In this document: one piece after another, positions 7,538 to 15,993 of the stretch
How the letters are laid out: every line of letters starts with the position of its first letter
How positions within the stretch are numbered: position 1 is the stretch's first letter
DNA from: CAZHOV01 sp964534315
Lineage (GTDB): Bacteria; Bacteroidota; Bacteroidia; Chitinophagales; Saprospiraceae
Length of the DNA: 26,258 nt
Direction of reading: 5' to 3'
NCBI GenBank assembly: GCA_964534315.1
Contig: CAZHOV010000075.1
Location: forward strand, 1 to 26,258
Notes under the pieces: model-generated
Seen by the model: only the letters and a program-made list of their open reading frames with translations
The model's database searches: none
Told to the model about the DNA's origin: nothing
Translations under genes and position numbers: made by a program

Positions 7538-8968
7538 TTAATTGGTGGTCTTCCCTCGGGAAGGCCGCTTTTTTAATTGGCCTAAAAGCCACTTTTTTTC
7601 AGTTAACACCGCCTCCGCTTGAATAGTTGTCTCCAGCTTATCTTTTTCCGTTCGGTCATATGGATTTAAAGCTACTAACTTTTGGGTGTATTTGATGATG
7701 TTTTGGTAATTAGTTTTGTGATAACCTAGCATTTTCTTGCGATTAATGAAGGTGCGCAGGGCATCCAGGTGAGATTGAAGTAGATCGTATTCACCAAGTT
7801 CGTAATAGGTTTTGAGTTGAATGACTTTTGTGGAAAGATTGAGCAAAAGGTCGGAAAAGTGGGTTTGCGAGAGCAGTTTTAGTACTGTATCATAGTTCTT
7901 TTTATAATACTCCAGCCGGGTACGATTAAATATATAAGATGCCTCCTGGTGTTCCTTGGGGAGGTACTTTTTGTACTGTTCAATAAATTGCTCGGACCAC
8001 TGAAATTCTCCGGCAATAATCGCCATTGCCGTACAATTATGGTAAGAAAACCGAGATAACAGACCTTCCTCCAGTAAATACGCATGATCTAATGCCATTT
8101 GATAAAGGTCTAACGCTTCCGAAGAGTATTGTTCTTTTCCGGTATTCTGTTTCTTAATGCAATAATTGATCGCCATCAAAAAGATATCCCGGATCTCTCC
8201 TTGTGGAAATTTACGGTGATGCTCCAGGACCAACATTTTCAGATGAGTGAAGTTGGTCTCCTTTTCAGGGTGTTTTAACGCCTGATAACCATAAAAGTAA
8301 ATAGCTACTGCGGGAATATCCAGAAGTTGTTCTCTTTGTACAAAGACAATCAACTCTTCCATGAAGTCAAGCTTATACGTTTGATTAGCTACCATTTGAT
8401 GAGCCTGTGTCAGGCAGGCGTGCCGCAATTTTTGAGTGATATAAGCCAGGTCCATAGTCGACGATAATTCCTGCAGGTTAAGATTGTCCATGCGTTTTAA
8501 GGAAGAGGCAAGTTTATATTCTTCCTGCTGAAGAGCAAAGGTGTGTTGAAAATATTCCGCATTCCGGATCAGCGATTTATGTTGTAAATCATAACCTTTA
8601 CGGATCGCTTTTTTGAAAGGTTTCTCAAGTTTTCGGCGGCGGTATTCTCCGGCAAGGAGCCGTTGCCATAATTGATCATCGTTTTGAAAAGTTTGAATGA
8701 CCAGAAAAGCTTCCAACTGCTGGAGCAATAAATTCATCAATGCATCCAGCCTCTTGGTTGTTTTTTGCTTTTTTGGAAATAATTGTTGAAGTACCGTCTC
8801 TTTGTCCGGAATCGAGTGTAGCCTGTTTTTTCGACACTCAATAAATTGCCAAAGCCTAACAATCTCCTGATTTTCATTAAAATAAGATGAGTTAATAAAA
8901 CGGCTGAATAGTCGCCATTCTTTGGCTGATAAGGTGTGCAGTACCTGGAAAAGACGGCTATTTATCAT
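7538..8968 (-). CDS. Helical (TPR-like) protein of unknown function, paralog 3
   Basis: 476 aa, intact, starting MINSRLFQVLHTLSAKEW. Function not recognised. It is clearly homologous to the proteins ending at 1430 and 6306, sharing SSYFN near residue 27, an LQQEEY stretch, KLRHACL, INYCIKK, LSRFSYHN and a GYHKTNYQNIIK stretch near the C-terminus. It is predominantly helical and charged, without a signal peptide, and has a basic tail (KKRPSRGK). The gene is divergent from the T9SS gene at 9150, repeating the arrangement of paralog 2 and T9SS gene A. That makes functional pairing more likely than chance, although no biochemical role can be read from the sequence. Confidence 0.85.
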   Translation of the reverse strand: MINSRLFQVLHTLSAKEWRLFSRFINSSYFNENQEIVRLWQFIECRKNRLHSIPDKETVLQQLFPKKQKTTKRLDALMNLLLQQLEAFLVIQTFQNDDQLWQRLLAGEYRRRKLEKPFKKAIRKGYDLQHKSLIRNAEYFQHTFALQQEEYKLASSLKRMDNLNLQELSSTMDLAYITQKLRHACLTQAHQMVANQTYKLDFMEELIVFVQREQLLDIPAVAIYFYGYQALKHPEKETNFTHLKMLVLEHHRKFPQGEIRDIFLMAINYCIKKQNTGKEQYSSEALDLYQMALDHAYLLEEGLLSRFSYHNCTAMAIIAGEFQWSEQFIEQYKKYLPKEHQEASYIFNRTRLEYYKKNYDTVLKLLSQTHFSDLLLNLSTKVIQLKTYYELGEYDLLQSHLDALRTFINRKKMLGYHKTNYQNIIKYTQKLVALNPYDRTEKDKLETTIQAEAVLTEKKWLLGQLKKRPSRGKTTN

Positions 8969-9044
8969 ATTTATAAAAATAATATTAAAATAAAAATAAT
9001 GTTTATAGTATGTTGTTTTACAGGTATTTAATTTGTTTTTTATC

Positions 9045-9052
9045 CAAATTTA
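9045..9052 (-). promoter_or_regulatory. Candidate -7 box for helical paralog 3
   Basis: An exact TAAATTTG on the minus strand, fitting TAnnTTTG, about 77 nt upstream of the ATG at 8968. No TTTG lies at the expected -33 distance, so support is weak. It sits back-to-back with the candidate promoter of the divergent gene at 9150. Confidence 0.3.
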
Positions 9053-9077
9053 TAAAAAATATTGGTAATTTTTGATT

Positions 9078-9108
9078 TTTGCTTCCTGTAAAAAAGATTG
9101 AATTTTTG
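9078..9108 (+). promoter_or_regulatory. Candidate Bacteroidota promoter for T9SS gene B
   Basis: TTTG (9078-9081), exactly 19 nt, then AATTTTTG (9101-9108), one mismatch from TAnnTTTG. Transcription would start near 9115, downstream of the in-frame GTG at 9111, which supports the ATG at 9150 as the true start. Confidence 0.45.
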
Positions 9109-9149
9109 TAGTGTCAGAAAAAAGAAATGAATCAGAAAAAATTTATACC

Positions 9150-12020
9150 ATGAATAACAAGCTATTTTTACTATTTGCACTACTTACTATTTTTCTTTTA
9201 GGAAGCTCTTCCTCCAATGCACAAGGTTGGAAGTGGTTTTATGGAGAACCAGGAAATGATCAGGGAAGAGGGCTAGCCGCAACGCTGGATGGAGGATTTA
9301 TAGCCTGCGGTGATTTTGGATTTTACAATCCGGATGGAGTGCCGCAAGGATATCTCGTCCGAACTGATCAAAACGGGATTAAAATCTGGGAACAAGCGTA
9401 TGATTCTACAGGTTCGCTGTTTGAGGTGATCCAATTTGACGATAGCACATTTGTTGCTGCCGGAAAAAGAAATAATAAAGCCTGGGTTTTAGGAGTGGAT
9501 GCCTGGGGAAACGAACTCTGGAATGCTATTTTACCCAATTCGAATACAGGATCGAGATATACCGATTTAAAACAATTATCAGATTCTACCTTCCTTGCAG
9601 CGGGCAACCAAACCCAGGCTGGATGTAACTGCGAAAAGGTCTTGCTTACGAGGTATGACAAAGCGGGGAATCTCCTTTGGTCCAATATATTTGGAGGATC
9701 AGGATCTTTTTATGTCGAAGGTTTGGAAGTAACCACTGACGGGTATTATTTAGTGACCGGCTGGCGGATTGGGCCCGGTGGTGCTGCAGCCTTTTTAATC
9801 AAAATAGATGAAAATGGGAACTTGATATGGCACGAGGATATTTTGGATGACCCCAACAGTATAGATATTAGTTATGATGTTATTCAGACAGCAGATAATA
9901 ATTATTTGCTTACCGGACAGACCGATACGTCCACTTCAGTTGCCAATCCTATTATGTTCGTATTAAAAACTGATCAAAACGGAACTATTTTATGGGAGTA
10001 TTATCATCCGACACCCGAATTAAAATCTATTGGATATTCCTTATATGAAAAAGCTAATCAGAATGTAATCGTAACCGGAACCATCACCGAAAATATTGGA
10101 GGTAATGCTGCCGCTTTAACGGAAATTACACCTTCGGGTACAGTACTTTGGGAGGAAACATATGATTGGATAGCTCCTGTTTTTACCTGGGGAGCCGATC
10201 TGGTAGTTCTTCCGGATGAAAAAATTGTAGTAACCGGATCTGCTGCACCAAATGGCCATTATGAATTGCTGCTCTTCAAAACTGATAGCCTCGGGGTTTT
10301 ATTCTCCAATGAGATCAACGGCTCCATCTTCTTTGATGAAAACCTCAACTGTGCAAAAGATAATCCGGAAGTACCCATGGAAGGTTGGATAGTCAATCTT
10401 GCAGGAGATGAAACGCTATACACGGTCACGGACACCAACGGAGACTATTCCTTTACCGTAGATACAGGTAATTACGCGGTCTCAGCAACCTATCCCAATC
10501 CTTATTGGGAGGCTTGCAACGACTCTATTCCAGTTTCCATACCTGCTTTCTACACTACTATTGAAGAAGATTTTCCGATGCAGGCGGTTGTAGATTGCCC
10601 TTACCTTTGGGTAGATATTTCAACACCCTTCTTACGTCGCTGTTTCCCGAATACCTATTATCTGGATTACTGTAATCTCGGTCCCGTTACCGAAGATAGT
10701 GTCCACATTGAAGTGACCTTCGATCAGTGGTTGTCCGTAGATAGCAGTAGCGTACCTTGGACCAATGTAAACGGCAACACCTACACCTTTGATATTGGCA
10801 CCTTAGCATTTGGTGAATGTGGAGTAGTCGAAATTTACACTTATCTCGACTGTGATTCTACAGTTTTGGGACAAACACATTGTGTTGAAGCCCATATTTT
10901 TCCGGATTCCCTTTGCCTACCAATAGATCCGCTTTGGTCAGGTGCAAGTTTGGAAGTCAGTGCGGAGTGTGACGGAGATAGTATCCTATTTGAAATCCTT
11001 AATGCCGGGCAAGGGGATATGCAAAATTCGGAACACTATATTATCATCGAAGATCATGTGATGCTACAATCTAATGATAGTAACTTCCAGTTAACTAGTG
11101 GAGAATCTATCCAGATCAATATTCCTGCTAATGGCTCTACCTTTAGATTGGAAGTCCCCCAGGAAGAGGGTCATCCCGGGTTCAGTATGCCTGCAGTCAC
11201 TGTCGAAGGATGTGATGACGGCAGCGGCATGATCAGCCTGGGCTATGTCACCCAATATGTTGAAGATGATGCCAACCCGTTTATCTCTATCGACTGTCAG
11301 GAAAACATCGGCGCCTATGATCCGAACGATAAAATGGGTTACCCAAAAGGCTATATGGAAGATCACCTCATCGAAGCCAATACAGATATTGAATACAAAA
11401 TCCGTTTTCAAAATACCGGAACAGACACGGCCTTCAGAGTTGTGATTCTCGATACGCTGTCTACCTTTCTCGATCCGGCAAGTATAGTACCCGGTGCCAG
11501 TAGTCACCGCTATGAGTTTGACATTCTGGGCAGCGGTATATTGCAGTTCACCTTCAATGATATTATGCTTCCCGATAGCAATGTCAACGAACCGGCTTCA
11601 CATGGATTTGTCAAGTTTCGCATATCCCAGCAGCCCGATCTGCCCGACGGTACCGAAATCTTCAACGATGCCGCGATTTATTTTGACTTTAACGAACCAA
11701 TCATAACGAATACCACCGTTCACCGAATAGGAGAAGGCTTTATTATGGTGAGTGTTGATCCGGAGCCTGAATATCCGGAGGCTCAGCTGCAAGTGTCGCC
11801 AAATCCATTTTCAGATTATACAACCTTTAGCTTTGAAAACCTAAACAACCGCGTTTTAAATTTCGAGGTGTACGACCAGTCGGGAAGAATCGTTCGAACG
11901 CATACATTCAGGGGCAATTCGTTCGAGTTCCACCGCAATGGGCTTCCTGCTGGTTTGTACTTTTTTAGGGTATTTGGGGAAGATGGAGTGATCGGGAGTG
12001 GGAAGATGGTGGTGTATTAA
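9150..12020 (+). CDS. T9SS-exported multidomain cell-surface protein B
   Basis: 956 aa from ATG 9150. The signal peptide (MNNKLFLLFALL..., ending SNAQG) starts there; a GTG 13 codons upstream is unlikely. Domains match protein A: residues about 25-380, propeller-like repeats (K-x-D-x-x-G-x-x-x-W); about 385-470, prealbumin-like fold; a Cys-containing middle region; about 720-860, DUF7619-type domain (DPNDK motif); about 880-956, T9SS sorting tail (SPNPF, then LPAGLYFF). Similarity to A is very high in the middle (DCDSTVLGQTHC is identical, followed by a near-identical PDSLC-x-PIDPLWSGASL) and low in the propeller. The two are probably duplicated surface proteins with diverged binding faces (inference). 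The gene is divergent from helical paralog 3. Confidence 0.9.
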   Translation: MNNKLFLLFALLTIFLLGSSSSNAQGWKWFYGEPGNDQGRGLAATLDGGFIACGDFGFYNPDGVPQGYLVRTDQNGIKIWEQAYDSTGSLFEVIQFDDSTFVAAGKRNNKAWVLGVDAWGNELWNAILPNSNTGSRYTDLKQLSDSTFLAAGNQTQAGCNCEKVLLTRYDKAGNLLWSNIFGGSGSFYVEGLEVTTDGYYLVTGWRIGPGGAAAFLIKIDENGNLIWHEDILDDPNSIDISYDVIQTADNNYLLTGQTDTSTSVANPIMFVLKTDQNGTILWEYYHPTPELKSIGYSLYEKANQNVIVTGTITENIGGNAAALTEITPSGTVLWEETYDWIAPVFTWGADLVVLPDEKIVVTGSAAPNGHYELLLFKTDSLGVLFSNEINGSIFFDENLNCAKDNPEVPMEGWIVNLAGDETLYTVTDTNGDYSFTVDTGNYAVSATYPNPYWEACNDSIPVSIPAFYTTIEEDFPMQAVVDCPYLWVDISTPFLRRCFPNTYYLDYCNLGPVTEDSVHIEVTFDQWLSVDSSSVPWTNVNGNTYTFDIGTLAFGECGVVEIYTYLDCDSTVLGQTHCVEAHIFPDSLCLPIDPLWSGASLEVSAECDGDSILFEILNAGQGDMQNSEHYIIIEDHVMLQSNDSNFQLTSGESIQINIPANGSTFRLEVPQEEGHPGFSMPAVTVEGCDDGSGMISLGYVTQYVEDDANPFISIDCQENIGAYDPNDKMGYPKGYMEDHLIEANTDIEYKIRFQNTGTDTAFRVVILDTLSTFLDPASIVPGASSHRYEFDILGSGILQFTFNDIMLPDSNVNEPASHGFVKFRISQQPDLPDGTEIFNDAAIYFDFNEPIITNTTVHRIGEGFIMVSVDPEPEYPEAQLQVSPNPFSDYTTFSFENLNNRVLNFEVYDQSGRIVRTHTFRGNSFEFHRNGLPAGLYFFRVFGEDGVIGSGKMVVY

Positions 12021-12027
12021 AAAATAT

Positions 12028-12065
12028 AGAGCCGTAAAAAATTTCAAGGAATTTTTTACGGCTCT
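12028..12065. terminator. Bidirectional intrinsic terminator
   Basis: Perfect 16-bp arms (12028-12043 and 12050-12065, AGAGCCGTAAAAAATT and its complement) with a 6-nt loop and A/T runs on both sides. It lies between the convergent T9SS gene B (stop at 12020) and the ribosomal operon (last stop at 12094), and should serve both. Confidence 0.85.
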
Positions 12066-12093
12066 AAAAAGAACTAACTAATACTATAAATAC

Positions 12094-12540
12094 TTATTCT
12101 GCGATTACCTCAAAGTTCAGATTAGGTTGAACTTTGGGATGTAGGTTTAATGTAGCGACGTAAGCGCCGACCGTTTTCACTTCTTCGGGAAGTTCAATGA
12201 CTCGCCGCTCGATATCAATATCAAATTGTTCTTTAAGAGCTGTTGCCAGTTGAATATTGGTAACGCTACCAAAGATCTTTCCGCTGGTACCGGCTTTTGC
12301 GCCAACTTTTAGTACTTTACCTTCTAGTTGTTCAGCAATTTCACGGAATACGTCCAGCTTTTTCTCTAGTTCTTCAGCTTCTTTGCGCTTAATATCCTCT
12401 AATTTTCCACGATTGGTTTCGTTGGCGATGATGGCCAGCTTTTGAGGGATGAGATAGTTCCGGCCATAACCATCCTTCACGGAGACAATCTCGTGCTTTT
12501 GGCCTACCTTCTCTATATCTTGAAGAAGAATGATTTCCAT
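12094..12540 (-). CDS. rplI: Large-subunit ribosomal protein L9
   Basis: 148 aa, the usual length. It begins MEIILLQDIEKVG and carries the L9 N-terminal signature with GYGRNYLIP (residues about 24-32), followed by the long central helix (Lys/Glu-rich, about 45-75) and the C-terminal domain (GKIFGSVT motif). L9 binds 23S rRNA near the base of the L1 stalk. It is the last gene of the S6-S18-L9 operon, starting 45 bp after rpsR, and ends before a strong terminator. Confidence 0.98.
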   Translation of the reverse strand: MEIILLQDIEKVGQKHEIVSVKDGYGRNYLIPQKLAIIANETNRGKLEDIKRKEAEELEKKLDVFREIAEQLEGKVLKVGAKAGTSGKIFGSVTNIQLATALKEQFDIDIERRVIELPEEVKTVGAYVATLNLHPKVQPNLNFEVIAE

Positions 12541-12585
12541 TTTTATAGATTTAGGTTGAATGATTCAACGGTTAACCAAATATTC

Positions 12586-12852
12586 TTATTTCAATAAATC
12601 AGTTACATAAGGCAACAAGGCAAGGTGACGAGCACGCTTCACCGCAGTAGAGATTTTTCGCTGATACTTTAGCGAGTTGCCGGTAATGCGACGCGGAAGG
12701 ATCTTACCCTGATCATTTACAAACTGAATAAGAAAATCCGGGTCTTTGTAATCAATATATTTGATGCCGTATTTTTTGAATCGGCAATATTTCTTTTTCT
12801 TTTGTCCAATTTTAGGATTACTCAGAAATTTGATATCGTCTTTAGATGCCAT
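12586..12852 (-). CDS. rpsR: Small-subunit ribosomal protein S18
   Basis: 88 aa. It carries the S18 core: KYCRFKKYGIKYIDYKD, the ILPRRITG motif, and the C-terminal KYQRKISTAVKRARHLALLP helix. S18 forms a dimer with S6 on the 30S platform, and the rpsF gene lies 37 bp upstream, as expected. No ssb gene intervenes between rpsF and rpsR. The zinc-binding Cys set seen in some S18 proteins is reduced to a single Cys near residue 23. Confidence 0.98.
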   Translation of the reverse strand: MASKDDIKFLSNPKIGQKKKKYCRFKKYGIKYIDYKDPDFLIQFVNDQGKILPRRITGNSLKYQRKISTAVKRARHLALLPYVTDLLK

Positions 12853-12889
12853 TTTTTTAATTTTTGATGAAGGGTTTACGAATTAGTTA

Positions 12890-13399
12890 CTACTCCTCTT
12901 CTGAAGGAGTTGTTTTGGTCTCAGAAGCTGGTTGCTTCTTCTGTTCATCCACTTTCTTTTCGACACTTGCTTTCCTTTCCTTTCTCGGTTGGTCGCGATT
13001 GTCTCTGCGATCATTTCTTCGCCTATCATCTTTCTCTTCTTTTTTGTCTTTCTTTTTCTTGCTCTTACCGATCAGACCGTCACGCTTGTCTTGATTGTAT
13101 TTTACACCATATTTATCAAGCTTGCAGGTTAGAAACCGCATGATGCGCTCGTCTCTGCGCAATGCAAGTTCTAGTTTGGGAATGAGCACCCCGGTCTCAG
13201 AGGCAAATTCAATAGAATAGTAAACGCCTGAAGAGCGATTGTTGAGGGGATAGGCCAGCTGGCGCAATCCCATTTCATCCACATGAACGATCTTGCAGCC
13301 TTCATTCTGCAAGTGATCGACATATGTCTGAGCTGCCGCTTTAATTTCATCGCCCGACAGCACTGGATCTACGATGAACGTTACTTCGTAATTACGCAT
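12890..13399 (-). CDS. rpsF: Small-subunit ribosomal protein S6 with long charged tail
   Basis: 169 aa, against roughly 95-135 in most bacteria. Residues 1-100 are a typical S6 ferredoxin-like fold: MRNYEVTFIVDP at the start, GLRQLAYPLNN near 64 and RRDERIMRFLT near 102. From about residue 110 to the end is an extended Lys/Arg/Glu/Asp-rich low-complexity tail, probably disordered. S6 binds 16S rRNA with S18. It is the first gene of the S6-S18-L9 operon and has a good promoter 40-70 bp upstream. Confidence 0.97.
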   Translation of the reverse strand: MRNYEVTFIVDPVLSGDEIKAAAQTYVDHLQNEGCKIVHVDEMGLRQLAYPLNNRSSGVYYSIEFASETGVLIPKLELALRRDERIMRFLTCKLDKYGVKYNQDKRDGLIGKSKKKKDKKEEKDDRRRNDRRDNRDQPRKERKASVEKKVDEQKKQPASETKTTPSEEE

Positions 13400-13437
13400 T
13401 AATTAAATTTTAATCATTTTTTTATTAAAAAGGTTTG

Positions 13438-13469
13438 CAAAGGTAGTTATTTATATTATAAAAACCAAA
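13438..13469 (-). promoter_or_regulatory. Promoter of the rpsF-rpsR-rplI operon
   Basis: On the minus strand, TTTG (13466-13469), 20 nt, then TACCTTTG (13438-13445), an exact match to the Bacteroidota TAnnTTTG -7 box. It lies about 40 nt upstream of the S6 start codon and is the clearest promoter in the window. Confidence 0.6.
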
Positions 13470-13612
13470 GCCTTAATACATTAAAGCGCTCTCTAATTAG
13501 GTAGCTAGTGTTTAAAAAGAATAAGGCCAAATAATTTTCAGTGCTTTTATCCACTTACCAAATAAAATCTTACTTTTAACGCACAATTGAAAGTTAAAGA
13601 TTTGACGCACCC

Positions 13613-15016
13613 ATGGTAAACAAGCATCGTGGCTCATTTGCACTCCTCTCCTCCCTCTTTTTTATGTGGGGATTCATTACCGTAATGAATGATGTGTTGA
13701 TCAACACATTCAAAGGCATCTTTGAGCTTACGCCTGTTCAACGATCATTAGTACAGTTCTCTTTTTTTGGTGCTTTTTTTATTGTTTCACTCATCTATTT
13801 TTTGATTTCTTCGAGTCGGGGCAATGATCCCATCAATAAAATTGGGTACAATACGGGGATGGCCATCAGCTTGTTTGTTTGTGGGATAGGATGCCTTTGC
13901 TTCTTTCCTGCAGCTCTTGTAAGTTCCTATACTGCTTTCCTTACAGCTCTTTTTATTTTAGCCTGTGGGGTAACCTTACTTCAGATCTGCGCTAATCCGT
14001 ATGCTGCTATTTTGGGATCGCCTGAGTCGGCGTCCGGGCGGTTGAATCTGGCTCAGGGGCTTAACTCTCTGGGCACTACCCTGGGCCCCCTGGTCGGAAC
14101 GATTCTGATCTACAAAATTTTTTCACAAGGGGAGCAAACGCCGGCATCGGTCGGAAAAACCTACCTTATCTACGGCCTGTTTTTTATCGCACTGGGCCTT
14201 TTAGTCCTTATCCGGAAAATGCCCTCTTTTGTCAATCCCGAAATGATAGAACCCGGATTTAAGGTGTTGAAGTTTCGCCATCTTCGCCTCGGTGTGTTGG
14301 CTATCTTCTTCTATGTCGGTGCTGAAGTTTCGGTCGGTAGCTGGTTGGTGGAGTTTCTTAAGTCGGATACCGTCATAAGAATGGAAGAGGCTGAAGCCAG
14401 TTATTTTCTTTCCTACTTTTGGGGCGGACTGATGATCGGAAGGCTTATGGCAAACTTCTCATTGGATAAATCACTCTCCAAAACGGTTCGATATCGTAAC
14501 CAAGCGCTGGTTTCTGCCGGAGTGTTTTTGTTGATCTATTTCGTTACCAGCATCAAGTATGAGCAAGGTGCATTCCAGCTACAGTTTCTCCCTTTTGGTG
14601 AAGTATTTTTATTTTTAGTTTATCTTCTGTTACAATTGGCCGCTTTTTCCTTAAGCAAGGGAGATGCAGCCAGAGCGTTAGTCGTCTTTTGCATTTGCAA
14701 TGGCGTCTTGTTACTTATCGCCATGTTTTCGAGTGGGGTGATTGCCTTTTGGTCATTGGTAGGAACTGGCTTATTCTTTTCCATTGGCTGGTCAAATATT
14801 TTTACATTAGCCATCCGGGACCTCGGCAAATATACCAGCCAGGGGTCATCATTACTAGTCATGGCAATAGTAGGAGGAGCTATTATCCCTTGGTTACAAA
14901 GTCAGGTAATTCAATTTCAAAATATTCAATTATCCTTTTTTATTCCGTTATTAGCCCTCGGCTATTTGATCTTTTATGGAATAGAGGGATACAAAATAAA
15001 AAGTGTTCATTCATGA
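13613..15016 (+). CDS. FHS-family MFS sugar permease
   Basis: 467 aa with about 12 hydrophobic segments, so an inner-membrane protein. It shows hallmarks of the fucose/glucose/galactose:H+ symporter group: FFMWGFITVMNDVL in the first membrane segment, LQICANPYAAILG near residue 123, and SGRLNLAQGLNSLGTTLGP near 140. It probably imports the monosaccharide released by the downstream glycosidases, mannose being the natural guess. Substrate cannot be fixed from sequence. It is the first gene of a four-gene operon: its stop codon overlaps the start of the kinase gene by 4 bp (ATGA), which suggests translational coupling. Confidence 0.92.
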   Translation: MVNKHRGSFALLSSLFFMWGFITVMNDVLINTFKGIFELTPVQRSLVQFSFFGAFFIVSLIYFLISSSRGNDPINKIGYNTGMAISLFVCGIGCLCFFPAALVSSYTAFLTALFILACGVTLLQICANPYAAILGSPESASGRLNLAQGLNSLGTTLGPLVGTILIYKIFSQGEQTPASVGKTYLIYGLFFIALGLLVLIRKMPSFVNPEMIEPGFKVLKFRHLRLGVLAIFFYVGAEVSVGSWLVEFLKSDTVIRMEEAEASYFLSYFWGGLMIGRLMANFSLDKSLSKTVRYRNQALVSAGVFLLIYFVTSIKYEQGAFQLQFLPFGEVFLFLVYLLLQLAAFSLSKGDAARALVVFCICNGVLLLIAMFSSGVIAFWSLVGTGLFFSIGWSNIFTLAIRDLGKYTSQGSSLLVMAIVGGAIIPWLQSQVIQFQNIQLSFFIPLLALGYLIFYGIEGYKIKSVHS

Positions 15017-15975
15017 ATTTTGTATTAGGAATTGACATCGGAGGAACCAACACGGTTTTTGGAGCGGTAGATCGCGATGGTAATATTTTAATAGAAGGTG
15101 AAATGTCTACAACGGTAGCCAAAGAAGCCCCTGAATTTTTTAGATTACTTTCGCTGGAAATTCACAAAAAGCTAACCGAAAGGGATCTTGGCGACCCTAT
15201 CGGTATTGGGGTGGGCGCACCCAATGCCAATTATTACACCTGCAATATTGAGTATCCGCCCAACTTGTCGTGGAAAGGGATCACCAACATCTACGACATG
15301 CTTAACCCCTACTTCAATGTTCCTATTGTCAGTACCAACGACGCCAATGCGGCGGCATTGGGCGAGATGCTATACGGCAATGCGAAAGGCATGAACAATT
15401 TCATGCAGGTAACCATCGGCACAGGGCTGGGCGGTGGCCTGATCGTCAATGGAGAATTGGTATATGGAAAAGACGGATTTGCCGGCGAACTGGGCCATAT
15501 GAGATGTATCCGCATGGACCGTCGATGTACCTGCGACCGTATGGGATGCCTCGAAACGTATGTGTCCGCCAGAGGAATTGTAAAAACATTTGTCGAACAG
15601 CATTCGGAAGAGGAACAAAAAAAGCTTGACATTCCAAACCTTTCTGTTAAAGCTATTGCTGACATGGCCCGAAACGGCAATGAATATGCCCTAAAAACAT
15701 TTGACGAAACGGCTTATGTACTAGGCGAACACCTTGCGCAAGTCGTCAACCTGCACAGCCCCGAGGCGGTCATCCTCTTCGGAGGAATTTGCCGGTCGGC
15801 AGAGCTTTTTCTTAAGCCGGTCAAAAGTTATATGGAAGAAAATGTTATGAAAATTTTTAAGGATAAAGTGAAAGTAATGTCCTCCGGCTTGCTCGACCTG
15901 AATGCCGCCGTGCTTGGCGCTGCCGCCCTGATTTGGAAGGAGTTGTTTGACCTTGAAACCATTTCTGACTTTTAG
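15013..15975 (+). CDS. ROK-family sugar kinase
   Basis: 320 aa from ATG 15013 (MNFVLGIDIGGTNT), overlapping the permease stop by 4 bp. An open frame continues far upstream, but that part lies inside the permease gene. It has the phosphate-binding DIGGTNT (8-14), GTGLGGG near residue 138, ELGH (159-162) and the ROK zinc motif C172-x-C-D-x-x-G-C179-x-E; the usual CxCG here has Asp in place of Gly. All expected His and Cys zinc ligands are present. It should phosphorylate glucose, mannose or GlcNAc with ATP in the cytoplasm. Given its neighbours, mannose or GlcNAc is likely (inference). GH92 follows 18 bp downstream. Confidence 0.93.
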   Translation: MNFVLGIDIGGTNTVFGAVDRDGNILIEGEMSTTVAKEAPEFFRLLSLEIHKKLTERDLGDPIGIGVGAPNANYYTCNIEYPPNLSWKGITNIYDMLNPYFNVPIVSTNDANAAALGEMLYGNAKGMNNFMQVTIGTGLGGGLIVNGELVYGKDGFAGELGHMRCIRMDRRCTCDRMGCLETYVSARGIVKTFVEQHSEEEQKKLDIPNLSVKAIADMARNGNEYALKTFDETAYVLGEHLAQVVNLHSPEAVILFGGICRSAELFLKPVKSYMEENVMKIFKDKVKVMSSGLLDLNAAVLGAAALIWKELFDLETISDF

Positions 15976-15993
15976 CGCAAATTAACCTTAGGG

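Noticed and set aside
11091..11507. 138-codon minus-strand frame opposite T9SS gene B
   Set aside because: It is antisense to the conserved DUF7619 region and has no homology or start context.
13597..13604. AAGATTTG as a promoter for the permease operon
   Set aside because: It is only about 8 nt before the start codon and has no proper TTTG upstream, so it would leave essentially no leader.
14689..15012. Upstream extension of the ROK kinase reading frame
   Set aside because: It lies inside the permease gene and has no kinase-like sequence. The ROK signature begins at ATG 15013, which overlaps the permease stop.
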